Shown: positions 9,536 to 17,788 of the stretch, one piece after another
Position numbering within the stretch: position 1 is the first letter of the stretch
How the letters are laid out: each line of letters starts with the position of its first letter
From: CAWDMC01 sp963803295
Lineage (GTDB): Bacteria; Acidobacteriota; Terriglobia; UBA7540
Direction: 5' to 3'
DNA length: 64,000 nt
Assembly (NCBI GenBank): GCA_963803295.1
Contig: CAWDMC010000009.1
Coordinates: 62,001 to 126,000, forward strand
Made by a program: the position numbers and the translations under genes
The notes under the pieces: generated by a model
Databases searched by the model: none
The model's input: only the letters and a program-made list of their open reading frames with translations
What the model was told of the DNA's origin: nothing

Positions 9536-10810
9536 ATGAACATAAATGAATTGATCGCTTTACGTGAGCAGGAAACCGACCGCGTTAAGCTGACTTCCAG
9601 CGAAGCGAATGCGTTGGAGCGTCTCCACATGGACATCCGATATCGAGAGGACTTTCTGTTTGAGGTGAACCCGGGCTCTTGGATCGGACATTTTCGGCTC
9701 AACGAGGACGATCAGAGGGCCCTCTACATCGAACCCAAGGTGCCGATTCGCAATATCTTCAGCCTGCTGGGGACCGCTTACCATCTTTATTCGCAAGACC
9801 CTGACCATTCCCTCTTCCGCCAGCCACCGGTCCAGTACAGCGCCGATATCGCTGACGCTATTCAGCCTGTGGTGATTGAGTTCAATAAGGCTGTCACTAC
9901 GCTTCTGCAAGAAGGCCTGCTTCAGAAGCATATAGAATCGGAGGAGAACCTTAAGGTTTTGCGAGGCCGGCTGCTATGGCCGCAACACATATCGCAGAAT
10001 TTGATCCGTAAAGACCGGCTGTTTTGCCGGTTCGCACAGTCAGAGGTTGACATTCCAGAGAATCAGGTGGTCTTGTGGGCGTTATTGCTTCTGCAGCGCT
10101 CGGGTGAATGGTCGGTAGAAGTGAAGCAAACCCTGCAGAGCCATATCCTGCACTTCGGCGGAGTCTCAGTTCGGCAGTTCCTGCCGCGGCAGGTTCCAGT
10201 GTTTCATTATGATAGGCTGAGCTTTCGGTATGCGGATATTCACCGCTGGTGCCGGTTGTTCATCGATCTTATGAGTCTTTCGCACAAACGCGGTGACCGG
10301 CGCTTCAGCGGCTATCTGTTGGATATGAATGACCTCTTCGAACGTTACGTCGCGGCTTCGTTTCAGCGGGCAGCGAGAAGAGTGCCCGCCGTGCGCGTGG
10401 AGTATCACAACCGCGACAGTGATTCCTACTGTCCGACCCCCTATTATCTTGACACCGACGGAAAGGTGGAAATCATTCCCGATGTCATATTAAGAGGTCC
10501 GAATTCCACTGCGGTTGTCGTCGACGCCAAGTATAAGCGAGCGGAACGAAATTCAGATCTGTACCAGATCGTCGCGTACTGCGCCGGATTGGAGCTTATC
10601 GGGCAGGAACTGAAACACGCCCAGGGGATCTTGGTTTACCCAAAGAGCGAATGTCCACGCGAGCTGGAAGGCGAACTACGTATTGTCACGCGCAAGAGTC
10701 GCCGCAGTGAGCTCACGGTGAAAGTGATTTGGCTCGATCTCGACTCGGGGACCTTGGTGAAGCAAACCCACGATCAATTCGAGAACGTACTCGAAGCGCT
10801 TGCGCGCTGA
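9536..10810 (+). CDS. mcrC: McrC-like nuclease subunit
   Basis: 424 residues, 46 bases after mcrB. The C-terminal PD-(D/E)xK nuclease core is visible as IIPDVIL (Asp ~315) and VVVDAKYK (~326-333). The N-terminal half matches the McrC family (FFLFEV-type strand, then LYIEPKVPIRNIFSLLG). McrC binds the McrB ring, stimulates its NTPase and cuts DNA. Start: ATG 9536 is in frame; an out-of-frame ATG lies 4 bases earlier, and no strong Shine-Dalgarno is seen, so coupling to mcrB is possible. With mcrB it forms the insertion between the DUF4178 and DUF350 parts of the polyamine cluster. Confidence 0.92.
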   Translation: MNINELIALREQETDRVKLTSSEANALERLHMDIRYREDFLFEVNPGSWIGHFRLNEDDQRALYIEPKVPIRNIFSLLGTAYHLYSQDPDHSLFRQPPVQYSADIADAIQPVVIEFNKAVTTLLQEGLLQKHIESEENLKVLRGRLLWPQHISQNLIRKDRLFCRFAQSEVDIPENQVVLWALLLLQRSGEWSVEVKQTLQSHILHFGGVSVRQFLPRQVPVFHYDRLSFRYADIHRWCRLFIDLMSLSHKRGDRRFSGYLLDMNDLFERYVAASFQRAARRVPAVRVEYHNRDSDSYCPTPYYLDTDGKVEIIPDVILRGPNSTAVVVDAKYKRAERNSDLYQIVAYCAGLELIGQELKHAQGILVYPKSECPRELEGELRIVTRKSRRSELTVKVIWLDLDSGTLVKQTHDQFENVLEALAR

Positions 10811-10985
10811 GCGCCAAGACAATTAACCGCTCTGATAAGGCTAGGCTTGTTTCAAGCGATCCCTGCTCTGACGGCGCGGTAGCTCCTGGATGACAAGTCG
10901 TGGGAAACCAAGCGGTGATTCTCGAACTCAGCCGAAACTAAATCGCGCCCTGGAGACGGACGCTGGTGGCCCGCGAGGAGATCAA

Positions 10986-11171
10986 ATGAGACACCCATTC
11001 TATCTCGGATACGGACTGATCGTCCTCGCCGGGCTCGCCTTCGCTGAATTCAGCGGCTGGAGCCTGACGCGCGTTAACGAGCTTAAGCAAGTGCCTCGCT
11101 CCATCCGGGACAATCCCGGCGCCTATCGATCCATCTATCGCTCCAATCCTCACTACTTCGGGGGAAAGTGA
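10986..11171 (+). CDS. small single-pass membrane protein of the polyamine cluster
   Basis: 61 residues. ATG 10986 is preceded by GAGGAG with good spacing. A hydrophobic helix (LGYGLIVLAGLAFAEFSGW, ~7-26) is followed by a polar tail with Arg/Tyr/Asn (SIYRSNPHYFGGK at the end). No family is recognised. The 7-base gap to DUF350 and shared direction put it in the same transcript as DUF350, the SpeE-like gene and the FAD gene. It probably is an accessory membrane subunit. Confidence 0.7.
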   Translation: MRHPFYLGYGLIVLAGLAFAEFSGWSLTRVNELKQVPRSIRDNPGAYRSIYRSNPHYFGGK

Positions 11172-11178
11172 GACGAAC

Positions 11179-11382
11179 ATGCCTCTGATCAATGCCATCA
11201 ATGCCCTTGGCTACGCCGCTCTCGGCATCGTGATCTTCGTCCTAGCCTTCTTCATCATCGATCGCTTCACGCCCTACCACCTGTGGAAGGAGATCGTGGA
11301 GGAAAAGAACACCGCCCTGGCCATCCTGGTGGGCGCCATGTCGATCGGCATCTGCATTATCATTGCTGCGGCGGTGCACTAG
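11179..11382 (+). CDS. DUF350 membrane protein
   Basis: 67 residues with two hydrophobic helices (~8-27 and ~46-66) separated by RFTPYHLWKEIVEEKNTALA. This is a single DUF350 unit (YjfL type), whose charged loop containing E-x-x-x-x-K-N is the family signature. It is about half the length of YjfL-type proteins with four helices, so a dimer is likely. DUF350 genes recur beside glutathionylspermidine-synthase-like or SpeE/SpeD genes (family context known). The end overlaps the first codons of the next gene if TTG 11363 is used. Confidence 0.82.
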   Translation: MPLINAINALGYAALGIVIFVLAFFIIDRFTPYHLWKEIVEEKNTALAILVGAMSIGICIIIAAAVH

Positions 11383-12881
11383 ATTGTCAGCGCTGCTCTT
11401 TGTCTCGGTCTTCCTCATCGCCGCCTGCGGCTTGATCTACGAACTGGTGGCCGGGACGCTGGCGAGTTACCTGTTGGGCGACAGCGTCACCCAATTCTCG
11501 ACGGTGATTGGCGCTTACCTGTTCGCCATGGGCCTGGGCAGCGCGCTTTCCCGGCTGGTCAATCGCGGCTTGGTCCGCCGTTTTGTTTGGGTGGAGCTCG
11601 CCGTAGGTCTTATCGGCGGATTCTCTTCTGCCCTGCTGTTTCTCTCCTTTGCCTATACTCAGGCTTTCCGGCTGATCCTCTATATCGTCGTGGTGCTGAT
11701 CGGCATGCTGGTGGGTCTCGAGATTCCCCTGCTGATCCGCATTCTCAAGGATCGCTTCCAGCTCCGCGATGTGGTTGCGCATGTGCTCAGCTTCGATTAT
11801 CTCGGGGCGCTGGTGGCCTCGCTTGTTTTCCCTTTTGCGCTGGTTCCCGAGCTAGGACTGGTGCGCTCGGCTATCCTCTTCGGACTCATCAACGCGGCTG
11901 TGGCCTTGTGGGCCACGTTTCTCTTTGCCCCGCAGCTTGGTCCCAAGCGCGGATTGCGCGCAGCCTGCGCTCTGGCGCTGCTGGCGCTCGGATTCGGCAT
12001 GACCGGCGCGCGTCGAGTCACTGCCGCTGCCGACGACAGCCTCTACGCCGACGAAGTGATCATGGCCCGCGACAGCCGCTATCAGCGCATCGTGCTGACG
12101 CGCTGGAAAGACGACATCCGCCTCTTCCTGAATGCCCACTTGCAGTTCAGCTCGCGCGATGAATACCGCTACCACGAAGCGCTGGTGCATCCGGGACTGG
12201 CGGCGCTGCCCTGGGCCCGGCATATCCTGGTGCTGGGCGGCGGCGACGGCTTGGCTCTGCGCGAGATTCTCAAATACCCGCAGGTGGAGAGCATCACCCT
12301 GGTTGACCTCGATCCCGAGGTAACGCGCCTCTTTTCTTCGAATCCGATGCTGACGGCGCTGAATCGCGATTCGTTCCGCTCGCCCAAGGTCCACGTCCTC
12401 AATGCTGATGCTTTTCCCTGGCTCGACCAGCATCCGGATATCTTTGATTTCGCCGTGGTGGACTTTCCCGATCCCAACAACTACTCCATCGGCAAGCTTT
12501 ACACTACGGCGTTCTACCGGCTACTCGCCAAACATCTCAGCCGTGACGGGATGTTCGTGGTGCAGAGCACGTCTCCCCTGTTTGCCCGGCAATCCTATTG
12601 GTGCATTGTGGCCTCGCTCAAGGCCGCCGGGCTCGAGACGTATCCCCTATCACGTTTATGTGCCGTCGTTCGGTGAGTGGGGATTCGTCCTTGCAGGGTC
12701 CACTGGCTATCATTCGCCCGCCGCCCTACCTCCCGGATTACGCTTCCTAAGCGCTCCTACGCTGCCCGAGATGTTTGAGTTTCCCAATGACATGTTGCCC
12801 GTTGCGGTGCAGCCAAATCGGCTGAACGATCAGACCCTCGTGCGCTACTACGAGGGCAACTGGGGAGAGCTGACCCATTGA
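11363..12881 (+). CDS. membrane-embedded spermidine synthase-like protein, broken by a 1-base frameshift
   Basis: About 500 residues once one base is removed. The N-terminal ~215 residues hold six to seven membrane helices (LLFVSVFLIAACGLIYELVA first). The C-terminal ~285 residues are a spermidine-synthase/methyltransferase fold, with the AdoMet-type motif ILVLGGGDGLALREILKY, then VDLDPEV and VVDFPDPNN with the catalytic-type Asp. The frame breaks at CCCC (12644-12647): reading CCC restores ETYPYHVYVPSFGEWGFVLAG in the next frame. The start is TTG 11363 or, more likely, TTG 11384 right after the DUF350 stop. The stop overlaps the FAD gene start. It should use decarboxylated AdoMet from SpeD. 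The shift may be a recent mutation or an assembly error in a short homopolymer. Confidence 0.85.
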
Positions 12882-14488
12882 ACGCTGAGCGGAGAGGCAC
12901 GCGACGTCAATTCCTCGCGGCAGCACTCGCTCTGCCCAGCGCAGGGTGCGTATCGCGAGCGGGACCGATCCTGCTGGGGCTCACGCGCAAGAGCGAACGC
13001 CCGATCGCGGGTTCGTTCGTCAACGAATCCCTCACTGAGGGCCACAAGCTACGCGACCGGACGCCCTTTTCTCCACCGCGTCAGACTGTTCGCGTCCCCA
13101 TTGTGATCGTCGGCGGAGGCATGGCGGGGCTCTCAGCCGCATGGTTTCTCGAGAAGTGCGGATTCCATGATTTTCTGCTGCTGGAGATGGCAGGGCAAGC
13201 TGGGGGGAATTCGCGCTGGGGCGAGAACGAGATCACCGGCTATCCCTGGGGTGCGCACTACGTCCCCGTCCCCGGACCGGATTCGGCCCTGGTGCGCGAA
13301 CTCTTTGCCGAGATGGGCGTCCTCCAAGACGGCCGGTGGGACGAGCGCTACCTCTGCTTCTCTCCCAAGGAACGCCTGTTTCTGTACGGCCGCTGGCAAG
13401 AGGATATCGAGCCCGCCGTCGGGCTCACCCCGCGCGACCGCGACCAGTTCAAGCGCTTAGCCGATCGCATTCGCGAGTTCAGGGAGACGGGTGAGTTCAC
13501 CATTCCCATGGAGCGCGGCGCTTTTCGGGCGCCGGGCCACGCCGGAAAACTCGCGGCGCTCGACCGGCAATCCGTCACTGACTGGCTGCGCGACCAGGAT
13601 TTCGATTCGCCCTACTTGCAGTGGTACCTCAACTACGCCTGCCGCGATGACTACGGCGCTCTGGCATGCGACGTCTCGGCCTGGGCGGGCATTCACTATT
13701 TTGCCTCTCGCCAGCCCGACGATCCTGGACCGCTCACTTGGCCCGAGGGTAACGGTTTCATTGCGCGCTACCTCGTCTCGAAGCTGGCCAAGCACATCCA
13801 CACAGGGGTCACGGTTCACCGCGTCGTCGAAGAACCCCGGCGGGTGCGCGTCTTTGAGGCCGCCACTGAATATCAGGCCGACTTTGTGATCTTCGCCGCA
13901 CCGACGTTCTTGGCGCCCTACATCGTGGAAGACTTTCCACGACTGCGCGAATTCGAGTACTCGCCCTGGCTCACGGCCAATCTAACGCTCGACCGGCTTC
14001 CCCGGCACGATGACACCGGCTTCGCCTGGGATAACGTGGTCTATGACTCGCCCACGCTAGGTTACGTGGTGGCGACGCATCAATCGCTGCGGACTTTCGA
14101 GGATCGCTCGGTGTGGACGTTCTACTGGTCGCTGGTGGAGGGATCGCCCGTTTTCAACCGGCAACTGCTTTTGGAGAAGGACTGGAGCTACTGGAAAGAT
14201 GCGATCCTGCGGGACCTCGAACGCCCTCATCCCGACATAAGATCGTGCGTTTCGCGGCTTGACATCATGCGCTATGGCCATGCCATGGCACGGCCGGTAG
14301 TGGGAGCGATCTTCAGCGAGGGGCGCGACAGGCTCCGGCGCTTCGCCACGGGCAAGGTGTTATTTGCAAATTCAGATTTGAGCGGCTTCTCGATTTTTGA
14401 AGAAGCCCAGCATCGCGGAGTGGCGGCCGCGGAGCGAGCGCTGCAGTTCCTTGGAGGCTCAGCGTGGCGCAGGATCCAGACAGCCTGA
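12878..14488 (+). CDS. Tat-exported FAD-dependent amine oxidase-like protein
   Basis: 536 residues, TTG start overlapping the SpeE-like stop (TTGA). The N-terminus has a twin-arginine signal (RRGTRRQFLAAALALP) followed by AGC, a possible lipobox, so it is probably exported folded with its cofactor and perhaps lipid-anchored. The FAD dinucleotide motif VIVGGGMAGLSAAWFLEK starts at ~75. A second typical segment near the end (GKVLFANSDLSGFSIFEEA) belongs to the flavin-containing amine oxidase/phytoene desaturase superfamily. By context it may oxidise a polyamine made by the SpeD/SpeE pair. A carotenoid-type oxidoreductase is the alternative. Last gene of the cluster; hypF begins 45 bases later with its own promoter. 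Confidence 0.82.
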   Translation: MNAERRGTRRQFLAAALALPSAGCVSRAGPILLGLTRKSERPIAGSFVNESLTEGHKLRDRTPFSPPRQTVRVPIVIVGGGMAGLSAAWFLEKCGFHDFLLLEMAGQAGGNSRWGENEITGYPWGAHYVPVPGPDSALVRELFAEMGVLQDGRWDERYLCFSPKERLFLYGRWQEDIEPAVGLTPRDRDQFKRLADRIREFRETGEFTIPMERGAFRAPGHAGKLAALDRQSVTDWLRDQDFDSPYLQWYLNYACRDDYGALACDVSAWAGIHYFASRQPDDPGPLTWPEGNGFIARYLVSKLAKHIHTGVTVHRVVEEPRRVRVFEAATEYQADFVIFAAPTFLAPYIVEDFPRLREFEYSPWLTANLTLDRLPRHDDTGFAWDNVVYDSPTLGYVVATHQSLRTFEDRSVWTFYWSLVEGSPVFNRQLLLEKDWSYWKDAILRDLERPHPDIRSCVSRLDIMRYGHAMARPVVGAIFSEGRDRLRRFATGKVLFANSDLSGFSIFEEAQHRGVAAAERALQFLGGSAWRRIQTA

Positions 14489-14503
14489 GAAGAACCCCCG
14501 GGC

Positions 14504-14509
14504 TATAAT
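14504..14509 (+). promoter_or_regulatory. -10 box upstream of hypF
   Basis: A perfect TATAAT sits 24 bases before the TTG start of hypF. No good -35 is seen at 16-18 bases upstream. The predicted transcript start leaves a short leader with GAGG near 14516 as ribosome site. Confidence 0.5.
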
Positions 14510-14533
14510 GGATCCGAGGTCGATCGCGGCATC

Positions 14534-16946
14534 TTGAACGACGTCAAGATTGAGCCTATTACAGTCACTAAGCGAGTTCGGATCGACGTCCGCGGCATTG
14601 TCCAGGGCGTGGGATTCCGCCCCTTTGTTTATCATCTCGCCCAAAACCTCAACCTCGCGGGGTTCGTTCTCAATAACTCCGATGGAGTGACTATTGAAAT
14701 CGAGGGAGACGTCGGGCGCGTCGCTGCCTTCGCCCCCCGGCTACGCCGCGAAGCGCCGCCCCTGGCGCAGATAGCTGAAGTCCACGTTACCGATCTCGAA
14801 CCCGCCGGTGATCACGGGTTTTCGATCCGTCAGAGCGAGTCACAGGAAGGCCATTTCGTGCTGGTCTCGCCCGATATGGCCACGTGCGACGATTGCCTTC
14901 GCGAATTCACCGATCCTGCTGACCGCCGTCACGGCTGACGCTTTCACCAACTGCACCAATTGCGGCCCGCGCTACTCGATCGTTCAGGATATTCCCTACG
15001 ACCGGCCTAAGACGACCATGGCGCCGTTCGTCATGTGCGCCGATTGCCAGGCGGAATACGACGATCCTGATAACCGGCGGTTTCACGCTCAGCCCAATGC
15101 GTGTCCGGTGTGTGGGCCGTCGCTCAGGTTAAAGGTTGCTGTAGCGCGGGTGTCCTCACCCGCGTCAGGTGACGAGTTACAGGTTTCAGGTGGCAGGTTT
15201 CAGGAAGAAGACCTCGAATCCCAGCTCGCGAATCCTGAGATCGGCGTCGTTCGGCGCCTTCTGCACGAGGGCAAGATCGTAGCGATAAACGGTCTCGGCG
15301 GATTTCTGCTCGCTTGCGATGCTGAAAATGATAGGGCGGTGGAGGAACTGCGACATCGCAAACGGCGCAGCGACAAACCTTTCGCGCTGATGGCTCGCGA
15401 CGTGGCGGCCGTGGAAGGTTTCTGCCTGGTAAAGCCGGCCGATCGGACCGCTTTGCTCGGCCCGCGACGGCCGATCGTGATCCTGCCGCGACGTCCGAAC
15501 GCGAGGATCTCGCCGGCCGTGGCGCCCCACAACAAGACGATCGGCGTGATGCTGCCTTACACCCCGCTGCATCATTTGCTATTCGGCGACAGGCTCGATT
15601 CGCCGCCCGAATTCACGGCCTTGGTCATGACGAGCGGCAATCTGAGCGAGGAGCCCATCGTTTGTTCGAATGAGGAAGCCGCCGAACGTCTCGCCTCCGT
15701 CGCCGATGCCTTTCTCTTCCACAATCGCGACATCTACATGCGCGTGGATGACTCGGTGGTCCGTACTTTCGAGTCGAGCGAGCGCGTTCTGCGGCGGTCG
15801 CGCGGTTATGCGCCGCATCCCGTGGATCTCGGGCGGGCTCTCGAGGAAGTCCTCGCTTGCGGGGCCGAACTGAAGAACACCCTCTGCCTAACCAAGGGGC
15901 GCTATGCCATTCTGAGCCAGCACCTCGGTGACCTCGAAAACTACGAGACGATGGTGTTCTTTGAGCAGACGCTCGCCAACCTGAAGAAGCTGTTTCGAGT
16001 GGAGCCTCGCGCCGTCGCCTACGACCTGCATCCGCTCTATTTGAGCACGCGGTACGCGCTCGGACTGCCCGGCTTGCCAGCGACCGGTGTGCAGCACCAT
16101 CACGCCCACATCGCGAGTTGCATGGCCGAAAACGGCATCGAGGGCAGGGTGATCGGCGTAGCGTTTGATGGGACCGGCTACGGCACTGACGGCAAGATAT
16201 GGGGCGGCGAATTCCTGGTGGCCGACTTCACCGGATTCGAACGCCGCGCGCACTTCCGATATGTTGCGCTGCCCGGCGGCGACGCCGCGATCCGCCAGCC
16301 GTGGCGTGTGGCCTTGAGCTATCTTCGAGATACGTTTGGGACGAGCCTTCTTTCACAGGCGGGGCACCTAGCGCTCTGGAACGAGATTGCGCCAACCAAG
16401 CGAGTGACGGTCGAAAAGATGATCGAGCGCGGAATTAACACGGTCGAGACCTCATCGTGCGGGCGCCTGTTTGACGCCGTGGCCAGCATGTTAGACCTGC
16501 GGCACGAGGTGAATTTCGAGGGTCAGGCGCCGATCGAGCTGGAAATGGCCGCAGCAGAAGATGTGGAAGAGAGATACCCTTTTAGTATCGAGCCGGGCGA
16601 ACCGATGCAAATCGATTTCCGTCCTCTGATCGAAGCGATAGTGAGGGAGCTTGGCGAAAATCGCCGAGCTGAGACGGTTGGCCCGATTGCGGCCAAGTTC
16701 CACAACACCCTGGCGGCAGCCATTGTTCAGGTCACGGTCAAATTGCGCCGGGCGGAGAGTCTCAATCGCGTTTGCCTGAGCGGCGGCACATTTCAGAACA
16801 TGCTCCTCTTGCGCCGTGTGCTCCGCGGGTTGCGCGCGCGCGGCTTTGAAGTGTTCCTGCACGCCAGGGTTCCACCCAACGACGGCGGGATCGCGCTTGG
16901 GCAGGCCGTGATCGCGAGCGAAAGAATGCGTCGCGGTTTGCTGTAG
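14534..16946 (+). CDS. hypF: carbamoyltransferase HypF, frameshifted near residue 133
   Basis: About 800 residues over two frames. HypF makes the CN ligands of [NiFe]-hydrogenase from carbamoyl phosphate. Domains in order: acylphosphatase (GIVQGVGFRPFVYHLA, ~17-35), four Cys-pair zinc fingers (CDDC, CTNC, CADC, CPVC), a YrdC-like adenylation domain, and a Kae1-like carbamoyltransferase domain (HHHAHIASCMAENG; GVAFDGTGYGTDGKIWGGEF). The first frame ends in TGA at 14936-14938, within DPADRRHG, and the second resumes at FTNCTNCGPRYSIVQ; 7 bases replace an expected 6, so one extra base lies in 14931-14943. A palindromic repeat is carried in frame after the last zinc finger (15145-15164). Either the gene is inactive or the base call is wrong. 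No obvious programmed-shift signal is seen. Confidence 0.9.
15145..15164. repeat. palindromic repeat inside hypF
   Basis: CGCGGGTG and CACCCGCG form a perfect 8-bp stem around TCCT. It is followed by GTTTCAGGTGGCAGGTTTCAGG-like direct repeats (to ~15210). The segment encodes an extra ~25 residues between the last zinc finger and the YrdC domain, a place where other HypF proteins have a short loop. It resembles the intergenic repeats of this genome and has kept the reading frame. Confidence 0.6.
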
Positions 16947-16959
16947 CGGTTTGTTTGTG

Positions 16960-16980
16960 GCATGGCCATCTTGGCCATGC
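16960..16980. repeat. palindromic repeat, copy 1 (GCATGGCCA arms)
   Basis: GCATGGCCA and TGGCCATGC flank the 3-base loop TCT, 14 bases after hypF stops. The same element, with the same three bases GTG running into it, recurs exactly at 28097-28117, so it is a dispersed repeat. It may end hypF transcripts. Confidence 0.75.
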
Positions 16981-16992
16981 CTTGAGAGTAGG

Positions 16993-17475
16993 GGTAGCGC
17001 GGACCGCTGCTCTCGCAGTCCGCGGCTCTTCGGTTTAGTTCGGCAAAGACTCAAGCCGCGGGCCCACAAAAGGGGCTGCGCCCACCTCCACGTGGTTTTG
17101 TTCTGGGGTGATTAGGTCGTTCTCATAGGCCGGCTGCCGTTCTCGCACAAATCCCCGAACGCGGAACATACGCCTCCGGGCTTCGTGTCCCCCGACTAGG
17201 TCATACTAGGTGAGGGGCCGCTAAGAAAAAAAGCAGGAATGCGCTTTTCGTAGTTCCGCAGTTCCGGTTCCTGACGTCCCTCCCCCGGGGAGGTCGTCTC
17301 GACTTTCCAAAAGCTCCACAAAAAAGCTGTCACACCTATCTCAACCAGTGCTGCTATGCTATCCAGAGGGCGCAGGTGAAGGTAGCGCGGAGCGCCGCTC
17401 TTCCGGTCGGCGGCGCTTCGTTTTGGTTCCGGCAAAGTCCCACGCTCCGGACCCACAACGGGGTCCGCGCTATCT
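16993..17475. repeat. two diverged direct copies of a ~93-base repeat in the hypF-hypC gap
   Basis: Copy A is 16993-17085 and copy B is 17381-17475. Both begin GGTAGCGCGGA, contain a hairpin, then a GGCAAAG core, and end with GGGCC/GGACC-CACAA and a matching complement, so each can fold into a long hairpin. They are direct repeats about 390 bases apart. The gap 16947-17501 has no convincing gene; between the copies lie GAGGAC-rich and AAAAAA tracts and the short hairpin CCTCCCCCGGGGAGG at ~17279. The repeats may mark a past deletion or insertion that separated hypF from hypC. Confidence 0.65.
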
Positions 17476-17501
17476 CGCTGGTCGCCTTGAGGGAGAAGAG
17501 A

Positions 17502-17771
17502 ATGTGCCTCGGAATTCCCGGTAAAGTTGTAGAGCTATTCGAGACAAACGGGCTGCACATGGCCAAGGTCGAGTTCGGCGGGATTACACGGGAAGCCTGC
17601 CTCGAATACACTCCTGAGGTGAAGTTAGGCGATTACGTGGTGGTCCACGTGGGATTCGCGATCAGCCGGTTGGACGAGGAAGAAGCAGCGCGGACTTATA
17701 AATTGCTGGAGGAGCTTGGGCAGTTGAACGAACTTGAGGCGCCTGACGGTGAGGAGAAATTGCCGGAATAG
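17502..17771 (+). CDS. hypC: hydrogenase maturation chaperone HypC
   Basis: 89 residues. Start at ATG 17502 gives the mandatory N-terminus MCLGIPGKVVE, in which the Cys after Met binds the iron-cyanide fragment with HypD. A long upstream extension would destroy this, so it is rejected. The purine-rich GAGGGAGAAGAG serves as ribosome site. The C-terminal tail (LNELEAPDGEEKLPE) is a little longer than average. hypD follows after 17 bases, hypE after that. HypC carries the Fe(CN)2CO unit to the hydrogenase large subunit; no large subunit is in the window. Confidence 0.95.
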   Translation: MCLGIPGKVVELFETNGLHMAKVEFGGITREACLEYTPEVKLGDYVVVHVGFAISRLDEEEAARTYKLLEELGQLNELEAPDGEEKLPE

Positions 17772-17788
17772 GTCAGCAGGGTCGAACG

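Noticed and set aside
8731..9702. 323-codon minus-strand frame opposite mcrB
   Set aside because: It lies entirely on the reverse of the conserved AAA+ region and has no family resemblance.
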